From contig NZ_JAKEUO010000012.1 of the NCBI RefSeq assembly GCF_022397915.1, positions 62,001 to 126,000 on the forward strand: DNA of 64,000 nt. The letters are read 5' to 3'. Source of the stretch: Vibrio sp. Isolate34 (GTDB lineage: Bacteria > Pseudomonadota > Gammaproteobacteria > Enterobacterales > Vibrionaceae). The position numbers and the translations under genes were made by a program. The first letter of the stretch is position 1. Each line of letters opens with the position of its first letter. This document shows, piece by piece, positions 28,477 through 38,586 of the stretch. The notes under the pieces were generated by a model. It was not told the DNA's origin. It saw only the letters and a list, made by a program, of their open reading frames with translations, and did no database searches.

Positions 28477-28926
28477 TCAAATAGACCTCAATATCGCTTC
28501 GCTTGACTCTTCGATTAAGTCCAAGACCAGCTCAAATCCATCACCCTCTCCATAATATGGATCCGGAACCTCTTGATAGTCCAATTCTCCGAAACTCAAA
28601 AATAACGCAAGCTTGTATTGCAGGTGCGCAGGGCACTGACTCATTAAGTCTTCTAAATTCGCCTTATCTGCCGCGAGTATCAGGTCAAACTCTTCGAAGT
28701 CATTCGCGACCACTTTACGAGAAGTAATTCCCTTGAAACTGTAGCCTCGCTTCTCGCCTGCCGCCTTTGAGCGCGAATCCGGTGGGTTTCCTTGATGGAA
28801 GCCAATCGTCCCTGCAGAGTCGACAACAACATCAATATCCAGCTGTTGCGATTTCTTTCTGAGTACCGCCTCACCTGTTGGCGAGCGACAAATATTCCCC
28901 ATGCAAACCACGAGTATCTTTTTCAT
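28477..28926 (-). CDS. Low-molecular-weight protein tyrosine phosphatase
   Basis: This 149-residue protein has the P-loop VCMGNICRSP near the N-terminus (catalytic Cys and Arg) and the general-acid Asp in the late motif VPDPYYGEGDGF. Such enzymes dephosphorylate tyrosine in kinases of capsule export or other targets. No polysaccharide-export genes (wza, wzc) are adjacent, so it is not obviously a Wzb partner. It is convergent with the SulP gene and divergent from cobO. Confidence 0.92.
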   Translation of the reverse strand: MKKILVVCMGNICRSPTGEAVLRKKSQQLDIDVVVDSAGTIGFHQGNPPDSRSKAAGEKRGYSFKGITSRKVVANDFEEFDLILAADKANLEDLMSQCPAHLQYKLALFLSFGELDYQEVPDPYYGEGDGFELVLDLIEESSEAILRSI

Positions 28927-29010
28927 CCGTAATCACCTGTTCTTCCGATGGTTTTTGCTATCGTTAAGTTAGGCTATGATAGGCGCAATCACAACTGAAA
29001 AGGATTTGTT

Positions 29011-29616
29011 ATGTCGACCGAAGACAACAAAGAACAACGTCATAAAGCAAGACAACAGAAAGTAAAAGAACAAGTCGATGCACGTGTGGCCGCAGCACAA
29101 GAAGTTAAAGGCCTACTATTGGTGATCACGGGGAACGGTAAAGGTAAATCAACATCAGGTTTCGGCACCATTACTCGCGCTGTGGGTCACGGTAAGAAAT
29201 GTGCCGTTGCTCAGTTTGTTAAAGGCACTTGGGATAACGGCGAAAAGAACGTTCTGCAAAAGCTCGACGTCGAGTTCCAAGTCATGGGCACAGGCTTTAC
29301 TTGGGAAACTCAGAACAAAGCGCAAGATATTGAAGCTGCACAACGTGTATGGAAAGAGTGTCAACGCATGCTGGCTGACGAGTCGATTGACGTGATTCTG
29401 TTTGATGAACTGACTTACATGGTGAGCTACGGTTACATCGAACTCGATGAAGTGGTTGAGGCGTTGAATAACCGTCCGAAGATGCAGTCTGTAATCATTA
29501 CAGGCCGTGGCGCGCACCGTACCCTTACTGAGATGGCAGATACCGTATCTGAAGTTCGTAACGTGAAACACGCTTTTGAATCTGGTGTTAAAGCGCTACA
29601 AGGCGTTGACTGGTAA
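29011..29616 (+). CDS. cobO: Cob(I)yrinic acid a,c-diamide adenosyltransferase
   Basis: This 201-residue enzyme adds the 5'-deoxyadenosyl group of ATP to corrinoids. It has the P-loop TGNGKGKSTSGFGT, the substrate segment VAQFVKGTWDNGE, DVILFDELTYM and the terminal IITGRGAHR. It is the CobO/BtuR/CobA type, not PduO. AAAGGA precedes the ATG. It stands alone here; other cobalamin genes would lie elsewhere, and the enzyme can serve scavenged corrinoids (BtuR role). Confidence 0.93.
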   Translation: MSTEDNKEQRHKARQQKVKEQVDARVAAAQEVKGLLLVITGNGKGKSTSGFGTITRAVGHGKKCAVAQFVKGTWDNGEKNVLQKLDVEFQVMGTGFTWETQNKAQDIEAAQRVWKECQRMLADESIDVILFDELTYMVSYGYIELDEVVEALNNRPKMQSVIITGRGAHRTLTEMADTVSEVRNVKHAFESGVKALQGVDW

Positions 29617-29716
29617 TCGCATTTAACCAGAGACCCCGACTCGGTCATTCTTCCCTCTCGAGGGTGACGACCATGAGGCCGTTACGCTCTTGAACAAACG
29701 ACGACGGCCTATCGTT

Positions 29717-29751
29717 ATTCCCTAGAACGAAATACAAATGTCATAGGGAAT
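29717..29751. repeat. Palindromic intergenic repeat, copy 3
   Basis: The arms ATTCCCTA / TAGGGAAT are identical to those of the copy at 21589-21622, with a 19-bp spacer of different sequence. Two more small inverted pairs lie just upstream (CCCTCTCGAGGG near 29653-29664, and AGGCCGT / ACGGCCT at 29676-29710), so this 200-bp gap is one block of palindromes. Confidence 0.7.
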
Positions 29752-29779
29752 CTCCCAGGTATTATCGAAGCCAAAATAA

Positions 29780-29812
29780 AAAGCGCCATTCCTACAACAG
29801 GAATGGCGCTTT
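29780..29812. terminator. Terminator after the asmA-like gene
   Basis: A 14-bp perfect stem (AAAGCGCCATTCCT / AGGAATGGCGCTTT) with loop ACAAC lies 25 bp past the asmA stop codon. T-rich DNA follows on the minus strand. Confidence 0.9.
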
Positions 29813-29836
29813 ATTCATTTTTAAATGAGATGAAGA

Positions 29837-31978
29837 TTAGTTAAACAAACCTTTTAGTAAGCCGTTTACTGCGTCTCTTGTTTTCTCATCTTTGATCTTG
29901 TCACCGTACTTTTCGTCTAGCTTTTCTAAACCACGATCAATTTCTTTCTGTGCTTTCTGTTTCAACACATCATCAAAGACAAGCGCGAATTTTGGTTCAG
30001 CCCACTGACCAGTAATCTTAATTGGGATCGTCACGTCTTTCAGGTCATCAATGCTCTTACCGCCCTGGCCTTCTAACGAACCAACAATCGACGTTCTTAC
30101 TAGGAAATCTACGGTTTCATTAATGAAGTTCGCTTTACCTTGGCCAGTAACACGCAATAGTGGCGACTGTGCCGACAAATCGTTGGTTGAAACCCAACCT
30201 TTGTCGACCTTCAGCGTCGCTTTCATTGCACTGAAGTCTGTTTTTTGAGCTTCATTTGTGCTTTCAACTTTCTCGCCTTTGATCTTCGCGTAATTCTCAC
30301 GAATCAATTGCGCAACGTTGATACCGTTAACCGCACCATCTTCAAAGTTAATCGCGATAGTACCAACTAGGTTCTTCTTAATACCCGTCGGAGTCAGGCT
30401 CTTACCTTTCACGTTAACATCGATATTACCGGTGCCTTCCAGCATATCGTTGTCTGCAACATCAACCAGTAACGGCTGAACTTTCACACCTTTGATTTTC
30501 TTCTTAGCTGTGTAAGTTGCTGGTGTTTTACGTGCATCTAACTTAGCTGTCGCAGAAATAGAGCCTTGGTAAAGGTTCGATGTGAATGAGGTAAGTTCTG
30601 CGATACCGCGGTTAACCGAGAATGCTGTTTTAACATTCTGCATTTTCGCATTGCTCGCCTTGAACTTATCAATCGTGATATCACCTTTAACGTCTAACGT
30701 TTTCAGTGCCGACAGATCAGGTTCTACTTCTTTCGCAGGTGCAGAGCTACCTGAGTTTGACGCTGAACCACCAGCAGACTCAGAAGGAGACGTGCTCGCC
30801 GTTTCTGTTGTGTTACCTAGACCTAAGAACTCATCAAGGTCGATGTTCGGGCTATGAAGAGAGAAACGAACCTTTGGAATTTCAGACAGGGTGACATCGG
30901 CTTTACCATCTAGCGCGATAGAGTTTGCTTGTAGCTTCTCTAACACGAAGCTCAAGTGGCTCTTAGTTAGGTCAAAGCTCAAATCAGACAACATATCCAC
31001 TTTCATTGGTGATTGCGGAAGCGTGTCACCTTTGAATGTTGAGTCTAGCGTTAGCTTGTTCAGTGTCACTTTTGAAATCGCGCTATCGACAGTTAACTCA
31101 CCGCCACCTTTCAGGTCTAGGTCAAGACCCGCGGCTTTACCTACCACTGCGTAAGTCAGTTGGTTTACCTTATCGAACTCAAACGTATCCAGGCCAATCT
31201 TCGCAGAGTCAATCGACGTTGCTGGATCATTGAATTTCGCATTGAGGTCAATATTGCGTAGAGCGTAACTTGCGAAACCTTCCGCGAGTTTAAATTCAGC
31301 ACTGCCGTTTGCAGAGAATTTCTGTTGATTGTTTTCACCATAAGCAGCGAAGGTTGCCGTTGTCCATGTATCCACAGCGAACTCAGATAAGTTCAAAGAC
31401 ACATCGTACAACTTAGTGAATGAACCCGCTTGCTTGTCGTCCATTTCAAACAGTGCGTTTGATACAGTGACACCTGCAAGGTTAATCGTCCAACCAGATG
31501 CTTCCGTCGCGCTTTGTTCTTGAGGTGCTGGAGCTGATTCAGGGTTTGTGTCTGCAGCAGCAGTCTCAGACTCTTGAGGCGCTGACGCTTGTGTTAACGC
31601 ATCGATGTTCTTACGGCCATCTTTAAGCGTTTCTAAATAGAACTCTGCACCGTCTAGAGTGATGTTGCCGATCTCTAGTTGGTTGCTAAATAGCGGAGTA
31701 ACCGATACATCAACACCAACGGTATCAACCTTGAATAGGTTCGGTTGGGTGAACCCTTCTGGGTTACGTAATTCAGTTTGACCAAGTTCAAAGCCAATAG
31801 ATGGGAAGAATTGCCAGCTGATATCGCCCTCAATCACTAGCTCTAGGCCTGTGTGTTTCTGGGCTTGTTCGACAATTAATGGCTTAAATTGGTTGGGATT
31901 CACTAACAGCACTAGTGCCAGAACTGCTGCAATAACAACAAACACTGGTACAGCTATGAAAATGAGTAGTTTCTTCAT
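29837..31978 (-). CDS. asmA: AsmA-family protein
   Basis: This 713-residue protein begins with one membrane helix (KLLIFIAVPVFVVIAAVLA) and continues as a long periplasmic beta-rich domain of the AsmA type. It has the N-terminal motif NPNQFKPLIVEQAQKHTG and the C-terminal AsmA_2 region (GTIAINFEDGAVNGINVA). A low-complexity linker rich in Ser, Ala and Gly lies near residue 395. AsmA-like proteins are thought to move phospholipids between membranes. The second ATG (31978) is preferred because AAGGA lies eight bases upstream. It is 106 bp after udk with a hairpin between. Confidence 0.88.
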   Translation of the reverse strand: MKKLLIFIAVPVFVVIAAVLALVLLVNPNQFKPLIVEQAQKHTGLELVIEGDISWQFFPSIGFELGQTELRNPEGFTQPNLFKVDTVGVDVSVTPLFSNQLEIGNITLDGAEFYLETLKDGRKNIDALTQASAPQESETAAADTNPESAPAPQEQSATEASGWTINLAGVTVSNALFEMDDKQAGSFTKLYDVSLNLSEFAVDTWTTATFAAYGENNQQKFSANGSAEFKLAEGFASYALRNIDLNAKFNDPATSIDSAKIGLDTFEFDKVNQLTYAVVGKAAGLDLDLKGGGELTVDSAISKVTLNKLTLDSTFKGDTLPQSPMKVDMLSDLSFDLTKSHLSFVLEKLQANSIALDGKADVTLSEIPKVRFSLHSPNIDLDEFLGLGNTTETASTSPSESAGGSASNSGSSAPAKEVEPDLSALKTLDVKGDITIDKFKASNAKMQNVKTAFSVNRGIAELTSFTSNLYQGSISATAKLDARKTPATYTAKKKIKGVKVQPLLVDVADNDMLEGTGNIDVNVKGKSLTPTGIKKNLVGTIAINFEDGAVNGINVAQLIRENYAKIKGEKVESTNEAQKTDFSAMKATLKVDKGWVSTNDLSAQSPLLRVTGQGKANFINETVDFLVRTSIVGSLEGQGGKSIDDLKDVTIPIKITGQWAEPKFALVFDDVLKQKAQKEIDRGLEKLDEKYGDKIKDEKTRDAVNGLLKGLFN

Positions 31979-32009
31979 CCGCATATTCCTTGCTTAGATT
32001 CCAAAAGAA

Positions 32010-32032
32010 AGTGGCACTATAAAAGTGCCACT
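32010..32032 (-). terminator. Terminator between udk and asmA
   Basis: An 8-bp perfect stem (AGTGGCAC / GTGCCACT) with a 7-nt loop is followed on the minus strand by TTTCTTTT. It probably ends most udk transcripts. Confidence 0.8.
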
Positions 32033-32084
32033 GATTCGGTAAAAAATAAAGCTAAGTGAGTCACTTAGGGAAATTTTTATTCGA

Positions 32085-32726
32085 TTAAGACTTCAACAAC
32101 TTCGCAATGTGCGCTTTTAGCACATCAATCGCAATACGGTTTTTACCACCACGAGGAACGATGATGTCTGCATGTTGTTTTGAAGGCTCGATAAACTGCA
32201 TGAACATTGGACGTACAGTTTCTTGGTATTGCTTAAGTACAGTGTCCATTGTACGACCACGCTCTTCCACATCACGCTTAACACGGCGTAGTAGACAGAT
32301 GTCTAACGGTGTATCCATAAACACACTTGCGTGCATTAGTTTACGAAGACGCGGGTCTGTAAGAAGCAGAATACCTTCTAAAATGATCACTTTCTTAGGA
32401 GTAAGTGTAGTCGTTTCAGAAGTACGTGTGTGCTCTGTGTAGCTGTATTCAGGAACTTCTACGGCATTGCCACTCATTAGCTGCTGTAGATGTTCACATA
32501 AAAGGTCATGATCTAGTGCATTTGGGTGATCGTAGTTAGTTTTAACTCGCTCTTCCATACTCAAGTGGCTTTGGTCGCTGTAATAGCAATCTTCCGTGAT
32601 AACACCAATTTGATGGTCGCCTACTTTTTCGCGCAGCTCATTATAAATCGTACTAGCAATCAGACTTTTTCCTGAAGCTGAAGCGCCAGCGATACCTACG
32701 ATGACACATTGATTATTATCAGACAT
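32085..32726 (-). CDS. udk: Uridine kinase
   Basis: This 213-residue enzyme phosphorylates uridine and cytidine in pyrimidine salvage. It has the P-loop [11 protein letters not shown], the EDCYY segment and the basic LID-like region [12 protein letters not shown]. The Met at 32726 (MSDNNQ) is chosen because it gives the normal 213-residue length; the longer frame adds 23 residues unlike the family. It is followed by a hairpin and asmA, an order shared with E. coli. Confidence 0.95.
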   Translation of the reverse strand: MSDNNQCVIVGIAGASASGKSLIASTIYNELREKVGDHQIGVITEDCYYSDQSHLSMEERVKTNYDHPNALDHDLLCEHLQQLMSGNAVEVPEYSYTEHTRTSETTTLTPKKVIILEGILLLTDPRLRKLMHASVFMDTPLDICLLRRVKRDVEERGRTMDTVLKQYQETVRPMFMQFIEPSKQHADIIVPRGGKNRIAIDVLKAHIAKLLKS

Positions 32727-33001
32727 TATTTTGCACCCGATATGGTTTGGTGGTGGGAATAGATAAACCGCCTGATTATAGGGGCTAAAGCACATAGATT
32801 CTAGTCGCCATTTTAGCTAATTGCAGTCAAATTGATGATCTCAATACATTTACTTAAGACAATCGTTTGCTTTCAAATAACTTGCCTACAACTATTTGCA
32901 CAAGCCCAATGGATATTGATTTAAATCCACCGCTGTTTATCTAATCCAAACAATATTTAAACGACTTTGTGATTAACTTGCGTTATTCAACTATAGGTTC
33001 G

Positions 33002-34078
33002 CTATTCAACCATTGAGAAGTTAATCGCTTCCGGCCTTGCTTTACCCGTCCAGAACATTTTCGCAGCCACATTCTCTGCAAGCTCTAAATAGTGACGAGT
33101 ATGTTCGCTATCTGGTCGACGAACGACTGTCGGGCAACCAGCATCGATGTCTTCACGAACATCAATGTGTAGTGGAATTTGCGCTAAGATATCGAGGTAA
33201 AACTCTTCTGACATCGCTTCTGCACCACCCGCACCAAAGATATGCTCTTTCTCACCACAGTGACTACAGATATGGTAGCTCATGTTTTCAACTAAGCCCG
33301 CAACTGGCACGCTCACTTTATCAAACATCGCGACACCTTTACGTGCGTCTGCTAATGCTAAATCTTGAGGTGTAGTCACCACTACCGCGCCTGTTACTGG
33401 AATTTGCTGAGATAGAGTTAACTGAATATCACCCGTGCCCGGTGGCATGTCGATAACTAGGTAATCCAACTCTGGCCATACGGTTTCGTTAACAAGCTGA
33501 CCTAAAGCCTTGGCCGCCATTGGGCCACGCCAAATTGCAGCATCATCTTTCGAAACAAGGTAACCAATAGAGTGCGTGAAAATGCCGTGCGCTTCGATTG
33601 GCATCATCCACTTATTGTTTTGCACTTCTGGCTTCGCATCTAACTGTCCTAGCATCATGGGAACCGATGGGCCGTAGATGTCCGCATCCAATAAACCGAC
33701 TTTTGAACCTGACTTAGATAAAGCCAGCGCAAGGTTAACTGAAGTCGTTGATTTGCCCACCCCGCCCTTGGCAGAAGTGACAGCAATAATATTCTTCACG
33801 CCTTTAAGTGGCGTTGATACCGTCGTTTCAAGAGCCGATGGCTTGACCTTCACTTCAAATTGAAAAGCACTCACAAGCTTTTGTTCAATCTGAGCGTTAA
33901 TCCAATTTTCTAGGTCAACAGCAAGCTGATTCGCTGCGAAAGGCAAAGTAATAACAAACGATCCACGAGGATCAACTGAGACAATGTTTTGGTGTAGCGC
34001 CCACTCTGGGATGAGGATTGGTGACTCAAACTCATTCAACCATGAACAGAAATCTTGCTTCGAAGTAAAGTTACGCAT
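33002..34078 (-). CDS. mrp: Iron-sulphur cluster carrier protein Mrp (ApbC)
   Basis: This 358-residue P-loop ATPase delivers Fe-S clusters. An N-terminal FeS_assembly_P-like region is followed by the MinD/Mrp domain with the deviant Walker A SAKGGVGKSTTSVN. The cluster-binding CxxC lies in YHICSHCGEKEHIFG. The gene is divergent from metG, the conserved arrangement in Enterobacteria and Vibrio. Confidence 0.94.
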   Translation of the reverse strand: MRNFTSKQDFCSWLNEFESPILIPEWALHQNIVSVDPRGSFVITLPFAANQLAVDLENWINAQIEQKLVSAFQFEVKVKPSALETTVSTPLKGVKNIIAVTSAKGGVGKSTTSVNLALALSKSGSKVGLLDADIYGPSVPMMLGQLDAKPEVQNNKWMMPIEAHGIFTHSIGYLVSKDDAAIWRGPMAAKALGQLVNETVWPELDYLVIDMPPGTGDIQLTLSQQIPVTGAVVVTTPQDLALADARKGVAMFDKVSVPVAGLVENMSYHICSHCGEKEHIFGAGGAEAMSEEFYLDILAQIPLHIDVREDIDAGCPTVVRRPDSEHTRHYLELAENVAAKMFWTGKARPEAINFSMVE

Positions 34079-34235
34079 TGGGGCTCCTTTTTTTATTTAT
34101 GCTATCACCCACGAGATGAAGACTGAACCCCTAAAAAACTAGGGGAATCCTTTGTCTGATACCTTGGCGTATCACACGTTATAAAGTAGTATTACCAATC
34201 AAATTTATACCTATCAAAAAAGCGAATTATTAAGT

Positions 34236-36296
34236 ATGGCAACTGATCCAAGACAACTTTTGGTAACTTGTGCGCTTCCGTACGCTAACGGCTCTATTCA
34301 CCTTGGCCATATGCTTGAGCATATCCAAGCTGATATCTGGGTTCGATACCAGCGTCTGCGTGGCAACACTGTAAACTTCATCTGTGCTGACGATGCTCAC
34401 GGCACGCCAATTATGCTTAAAGCTCAACAGATGGGTATCACGCCAGAAGAGATGATCGCTGCTGTTAGTGAAGAGCACCAAAAAGACTTCGCTGGCTTTG
34501 ATATCAGCTTTGATAACTACCACAGCACACACAGCGACGAGAACCGTGAACTGGCTTCTCACATCTACCTAGAACTTAAAAAGAACGGTTTCATTTCTAG
34601 CCGTACTATTTCTCAGCTTTTCGACCCTGAGAAAGAGATGTTCTTACCAGACCGTTTCGTAAAAGGTACTTGCCCTAAGTGTAAGTCAGAAGACCAGTAC
34701 GGTGATAACTGTGATAACTGTGGTGAGACATACAGCCCAACTGAGCTAATCGATCCTAAGTCAGCAGTTTCTGGCGCAACTCCAGTAATGAAAGACTCTG
34801 AGCACTTCTTCTTCGACCTACCTCAGTTTGAAAGCATGCTAAAAGAGTGGACACGTTCTGGCTCACTGCAAGCTGAAACAGCAAACAAAATGCAAGAGTG
34901 GTTCGAGTCTGGTCTACAACAGTGGGACATCTCTCGTGATGCACCATACTTTGGCTTCGAGATCCCAGGCGAAAAAGACAAGTTCTTCTACGTATGGCTA
35001 GATGCACCAATCGGCTACATGGGCTCATTCAAGAACCTATGTGACAAGCGCGACGATCTAGACTTTAACGAGTACTGGAAGAAAGACAGCACCGCTGAGC
35101 TTTACCACTTCATCGGTAAAGACATCGTTTACTTCCACAGTCTATTCTGGCCTGCAATGCTAGAAGGTTCTGGTTTCCGTAAGCCAAACAACGTATTCGT
35201 ACACGGCTACGTGACTGTAAACGGCGCGAAGATGTCTAAGTCTAAAGGTACTTTCATTAAAGCAAGTACGTACCTAAATCACCTAGACCCTGAATGTCTA
35301 CGTTACTACTACGCTGCGAAACTAAACAGCCGTATCGATGACCTTGACCTTAACCTTGAAGACTTCACTCAACGTGTAAATGCTGACGTAGTAAACAAGA
35401 TTGTTAACCTAGCTTCTCGTAACGCTGGCTTCATCACTAAGCGCTTCGAAGGCAAGCTAGCCGCTGAATTTGCAGAACCAGAGCTATACAACGAATTCGT
35501 TGCTGCTGCAGAGCGTATCGGTGAGCTATACGAAACTCGTGAATTCAGCCGTGCTATCCGTGAAATTACTGCACTAGCAGACAAAGCTAACCAGTACATC
35601 GATGAGAAAGCACCTTGGGTTCTTGCAAAAGAAGAAGGTAAAGAGAAAGAGCTTCAAGAAGTATCTTCTGTTGGTATCAACCTATTCCGCGTACTAATGA
35701 CTTATCTGAAACCAGTGATGCCTGAGCTTGCGGCTCGCACTGAAGCTTTCCTAAACGAAGAGCTAACGTGGGAAGGTGTTGCTACTCCGCTAACTGATCA
35801 CGAAATCACTAAGTTCAAAGCGCTATTTAGCCGCATTGATCCTAAGAAAGTGGAAGCGATTATAGAGTCTTCTAAAGAAGATGCAGCAGCAGAAATGGCA
35901 GCTAAAGAGAAAGCGGAAGCTGAGAAAGAAAAAGCAAGCCAAACAGAGCTAGACAAAGAACCAATCGCTGAAGAGATTGAATTTGACGCGTTCGCAGCGG
36001 TTGATATGCGTATTGCTCGTATCATCTCTTGTGAAGAAGTGCCAAAAGCGAACAAGCTACTGAAGTTCCAACTGGACATCGGTGGTGAGACTCGCCAAGT
36101 ATTCTCTGGCATCAAATCAGCATACAAACCTGAAGAGCTAGAAGGCAAGCTAACTGTTATGGTTGCAAACCTAAAACCTCGTAAGATGAAGTTTGGTATG
36201 TCTGAAGGCATGATCCTAGCAGCGGGCCCTGGCGGCAGCGACCTATGGATCCTTGAGCCACACGAAGGTGCTCAACCTGGTATGCGTGTAATGTAA
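34236..36296 (+). CDS. metG: Methionyl-tRNA synthetase
   Basis: This 686-residue class I synthetase has the HIGH-type motif ([10 protein letters not shown]), four Cys in a zinc knuckle (CPKC...CDNC) and the KMSKS loop (AKMSKSKG). A C-terminal tRNA-binding OB fold (about 585-686) follows a Glu/Lys/Ala-rich linker. This longer form with an appended domain dimerises. It is divergent from mrp. Confidence 0.97.
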   Translation: MATDPRQLLVTCALPYANGSIHLGHMLEHIQADIWVRYQRLRGNTVNFICADDAHGTPIMLKAQQMGITPEEMIAAVSEEHQKDFAGFDISFDNYHSTHSDENRELASHIYLELKKNGFISSRTISQLFDPEKEMFLPDRFVKGTCPKCKSEDQYGDNCDNCGETYSPTELIDPKSAVSGATPVMKDSEHFFFDLPQFESMLKEWTRSGSLQAETANKMQEWFESGLQQWDISRDAPYFGFEIPGEKDKFFYVWLDAPIGYMGSFKNLCDKRDDLDFNEYWKKDSTAELYHFIGKDIVYFHSLFWPAMLEGSGFRKPNNVFVHGYVTVNGAKMSKSKGTFIKASTYLNHLDPECLRYYYAAKLNSRIDDLDLNLEDFTQRVNADVVNKIVNLASRNAGFITKRFEGKLAAEFAEPELYNEFVAAAERIGELYETREFSRAIREITALADKANQYIDEKAPWVLAKEEGKEKELQEVSSVGINLFRVLMTYLKPVMPELAARTEAFLNEELTWEGVATPLTDHEITKFKALFSRIDPKKVEAIIESSKEDAAAEMAAKEKAEAEKEKASQTELDKEPIAEEIEFDAFAAVDMRIARIISCEEVPKANKLLKFQLDIGGETRQVFSGIKSAYKPEELEGKLTVMVANLKPRKMKFGMSEGMILAAGPGGSDLWILEPHEGAQPGMRVM

Positions 36297-36329
36297 TTCT
36301 GGCGTCTGTCAGATAAAGCATTCACTGCG

Positions 36330-36380
36330 AAATCCCTGATGTAACTTAACTTGAAAGAGTTAATAGCATCGGGGATTTTT
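36330..36380 (+). terminator. Terminator after metG
   Basis: A 12-bp stem (AAATCCCTGATG / CATCGGGGATTT, one G-T pair) with a long structured loop is followed by T residues. It ends metG before yehS. Confidence 0.85.
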
Positions 36381-36510
36381 TATATCTACCGAAAATCGGC
36401 GTTCTCTGTTAGAGTCGCCGTCAACTATGCTAAGTAAAGTATGACAAGGTTATCGGCAGCAATACGCCGTTTGAAGCCTCTTTACTCTCTAAACCTTTTA
36501 GGACACCTCT

Positions 36511-36990
36511 GTGACTAACAACGAAATTTTGCGTCGTATTCAACACGCACTAAACCTTAAGAACGCACAAATCATCAAAGCTATCGAGCAAGCGGATGTG
36601 ACTGTTGCCCACGACCAAGTGATTAACTGGCTAAAAGCGGATAACGATAAGTCATGCTCTAAAATGAAAGACAAAGAGTTAGCGGTATTCCTAAATGGTT
36701 TCATCAACCTTAAGCGCGGTAAAAAAGAAGGGGCTCAGCCAAAGCCTGAAGTTGCACTTACCAACAACATGATTTTCATGAAGCTACGTATTGCGTTGAA
36801 CATGAAAGCAGAAGACGTGCTCAATGTATTAGAAGTGGTTGGCGTAAGTCTAAGTAAATACGAGATTGGTGCCTACTTCCGTAAGCCAGAGAACAAAAAC
36901 TACAAAGTGTGTGAAGACCAATTGCTTTGCGACTTCCTAAATGGCGTTCAGTTTACTAACCGCCCTGACTCAGAAGAGTTTGCAGGTTAA
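36511..36990 (+). CDS. yehS: DUF1456 protein YehS
   Basis: This 159-residue protein consists of two tandem DUF1456 repeats (about 1-70 and 80-150): NEILRRIQHALNLKNAQI then NMIFMKLRIALNMKAEDV, each followed by a helix pair ending in FLNG. E. coli YehS has the same length and layout; function unknown. The start codon is GTG at 36511, preceded by AGGA; no ATG fits. It is convergent with fadR across a shared terminator. Confidence 0.9.
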   Translation: MTNNEILRRIQHALNLKNAQIIKAIEQADVTVAHDQVINWLKADNDKSCSKMKDKELAVFLNGFINLKRGKKEGAQPKPEVALTNNMIFMKLRIALNMKAEDVLNVLEVVGVSLSKYEIGAYFRKPENKNYKVCEDQLLCDFLNGVQFTNRPDSEEFAG

Positions 36991-37030
36991 AAACAACCTA
37001 CTGGTAAACTAGCCAGATTCTTAATAAATA

Positions 37031-37067
37031 AAAAGCGGCGAGATAATTGAATTATCTCGCCGCTTTT
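37031..37067. terminator. Bidirectional terminator between yehS and fadR
   Basis: A 17-bp stem (AAAAGCGGCGAGATAAT / ATTATCTCGCCGCTTTT) with a 3-nt loop is followed by T residues on the plus strand and an A tract on the other side. It ends both convergent genes. Confidence 0.95.
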
Positions 37068-37106
37068 TTTGTTCTTTCTTTAACGCTATTTAGTTAGCCC
37101 AAAAGA

Positions 37107-37946
37107 TTAGCTATCGTCTTCAGTAAAGTTCGTTGGCAACGTTGTTTTCATTTCGTTCCAAACCTGCGCGCTTGCGATACCATAGTTACGGATCACCAAT
37201 GGCAAGTTCTCACGTTGGCCGCTCTCACAGATAACAAACAACTCTTTATAGAAATCCATCGCTAAACGTCGTGCTTCTGGGTTAGAGAAGTAGTAGCTAC
37301 CAATACGGTCATACAGTTTACGTACACCGTTGAAGATCAGGCCATAAATTTGGTTACCTGAATGGAATGCTAAACGTTGGAAAAGCATGTAATCATAGAA
37401 GTTGAAAGTCTTCGCGATTAAGATCGTCTGACGTTTCGCTTCGTCTTTCTCTGAATCTTCTTTTACTGCTTGCTTGATCTTGTCAGCGTATGGCGATGAT
37501 TCTAAGAACTCATCCCATGTAGGTGCCGCAAGTAGCGCTTCACAAGATTCAATCACGTTACTAATAGTACGCTCTGAAGCTTCTTTGTTTGCTTTGAATG
37601 CATAACGCATAAAGATCGGGCTGATATTAGTACGAGCAGCAAGTAAGTCTTCTACCATCTTGCTTGCGTTATCAACGTCCAACGTCATTAGCGTATCAAG
37701 GATATGAAGACCTGATGTCTCCATAAACTGGTTAACTTTTGTTGGCTTGCCGTGTTGGATTGTCAACCAACCATCACGAGCAAGACGTTGAAGTACTTCA
37801 CGAAGCGTAGTACGTGTAACACCAATTAGCTCAGAAAGCTCACGCTCTGCTGGCAAGATAGAACCTGGAGGGAAACGGCCATTCCAAATACTTTCAATGA
37901 TATACTTTTCTGCAAATCCTGCCGGGCTCTTCGCCTTAATGACCAT
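37107..37946 (-). CDS. fadR: Fatty-acid metabolism regulator FadR
   Basis: This 279-residue GntR-family regulator represses beta-oxidation genes and activates fabA/fabB. The N-terminal winged helix (about 8-75: [20 protein letters not shown]) is nearly identical to E. coli FadR. The acyl-CoA-binding C-terminal domain carries an insertion of about 40 residues (roughly 138-178), absent from the 239-residue E. coli protein. That insertion is known from V. cholerae FadR, where it adds a second ligand site. It is divergent from nhaB, a conserved arrangement. Confidence 0.96.
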   Translation of the reverse strand: MVIKAKSPAGFAEKYIIESIWNGRFPPGSILPAERELSELIGVTRTTLREVLQRLARDGWLTIQHGKPTKVNQFMETSGLHILDTLMTLDVDNASKMVEDLLAARTNISPIFMRYAFKANKEASERTISNVIESCEALLAAPTWDEFLESSPYADKIKQAVKEDSEKDEAKRQTILIAKTFNFYDYMLFQRLAFHSGNQIYGLIFNGVRKLYDRIGSYYFSNPEARRLAMDFYKELFVICESGQRENLPLVIRNYGIASAQVWNEMKTTLPTNFTEDDS

Positions 37947-38586
37947 CTACACTTCAATCCAATTTAATTATTCTGTTCTAATTTACTCATCATACCACTA
38001 GTTAACACCTAGCGGAAACACCCTCAAAAATTTTACTCACTCAAAACATCAATAGAGTTAAAACTCTAAAGTTCAGCACGCGTTTGCACCTTAGGTTTAG
38101 AAAGCAAGCGACTATAAATTTCTATTTCAACAAATTATTAACACAACAAATTTTCTTTAAAATCAATGAGATTGGTCATAATTTTAAAGCCATTAAATTG
38201 CAATATTAAGTTGTAATAATCATATATAAACCGTCTTTATTCTGTAAATTTCAATCATTTCGCTGAAATATTGATTCTAGTCGGTTTTTATCACATTTTA
38301 AGTGGTATGCTTCCGCTACTTTGATCGCGTTTCTCAACAAAAAAGAGGTATTTTTAGTGCTACAGGGCTTTTCCTGTTGACTAAATGTTATCTAAGAGTA
38401 GAGTTGCGCTCAAAAATAAGCAGTGCTTGAGTCTCTAAGGGAGTGACTTGGCAAGACCACAGAACATTACATGGAATGTAGTTTTTCTAAGTCACTGTTA
38501 GTTATAGTTTTTAACAATTTCTATAGCTCGATTCTCAAAATGTTGTATTGCTTGTCTATTCATAATCAACATAAAAGAGTATTAAC
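37947..38586. other. Divergent region fadR-nhaB with structured nhaB leader
   Basis: This is a 640-bp AT-rich gap. The nhaB-proximal 250 bp contain several inverted pairs: ACAGG / CCTGT near 38362-38376, CTCAA / TTGAG (38409-38431), and AGTGACTT / AAGTCACT (38442-38496) enclosing ACATT / AATGT. These suggest a folded 5' leader of unknown type. A 67-codon frame at 38471-38674 overlaps nhaB in another frame and is not supported. No clear FadR operator was recognised. Confidence 0.4.

Noticed and set aside
29011..29616. A cobalamin biosynthesis operon or B12 riboswitch around cobO
   Set aside because: Neighbouring genes are unrelated and no B12-box-like sequence was seen before cobO.
38341..38500. 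Lysine riboswitch before nhaB
   Set aside because: I could not find the conserved core segments of the L box in the leader.
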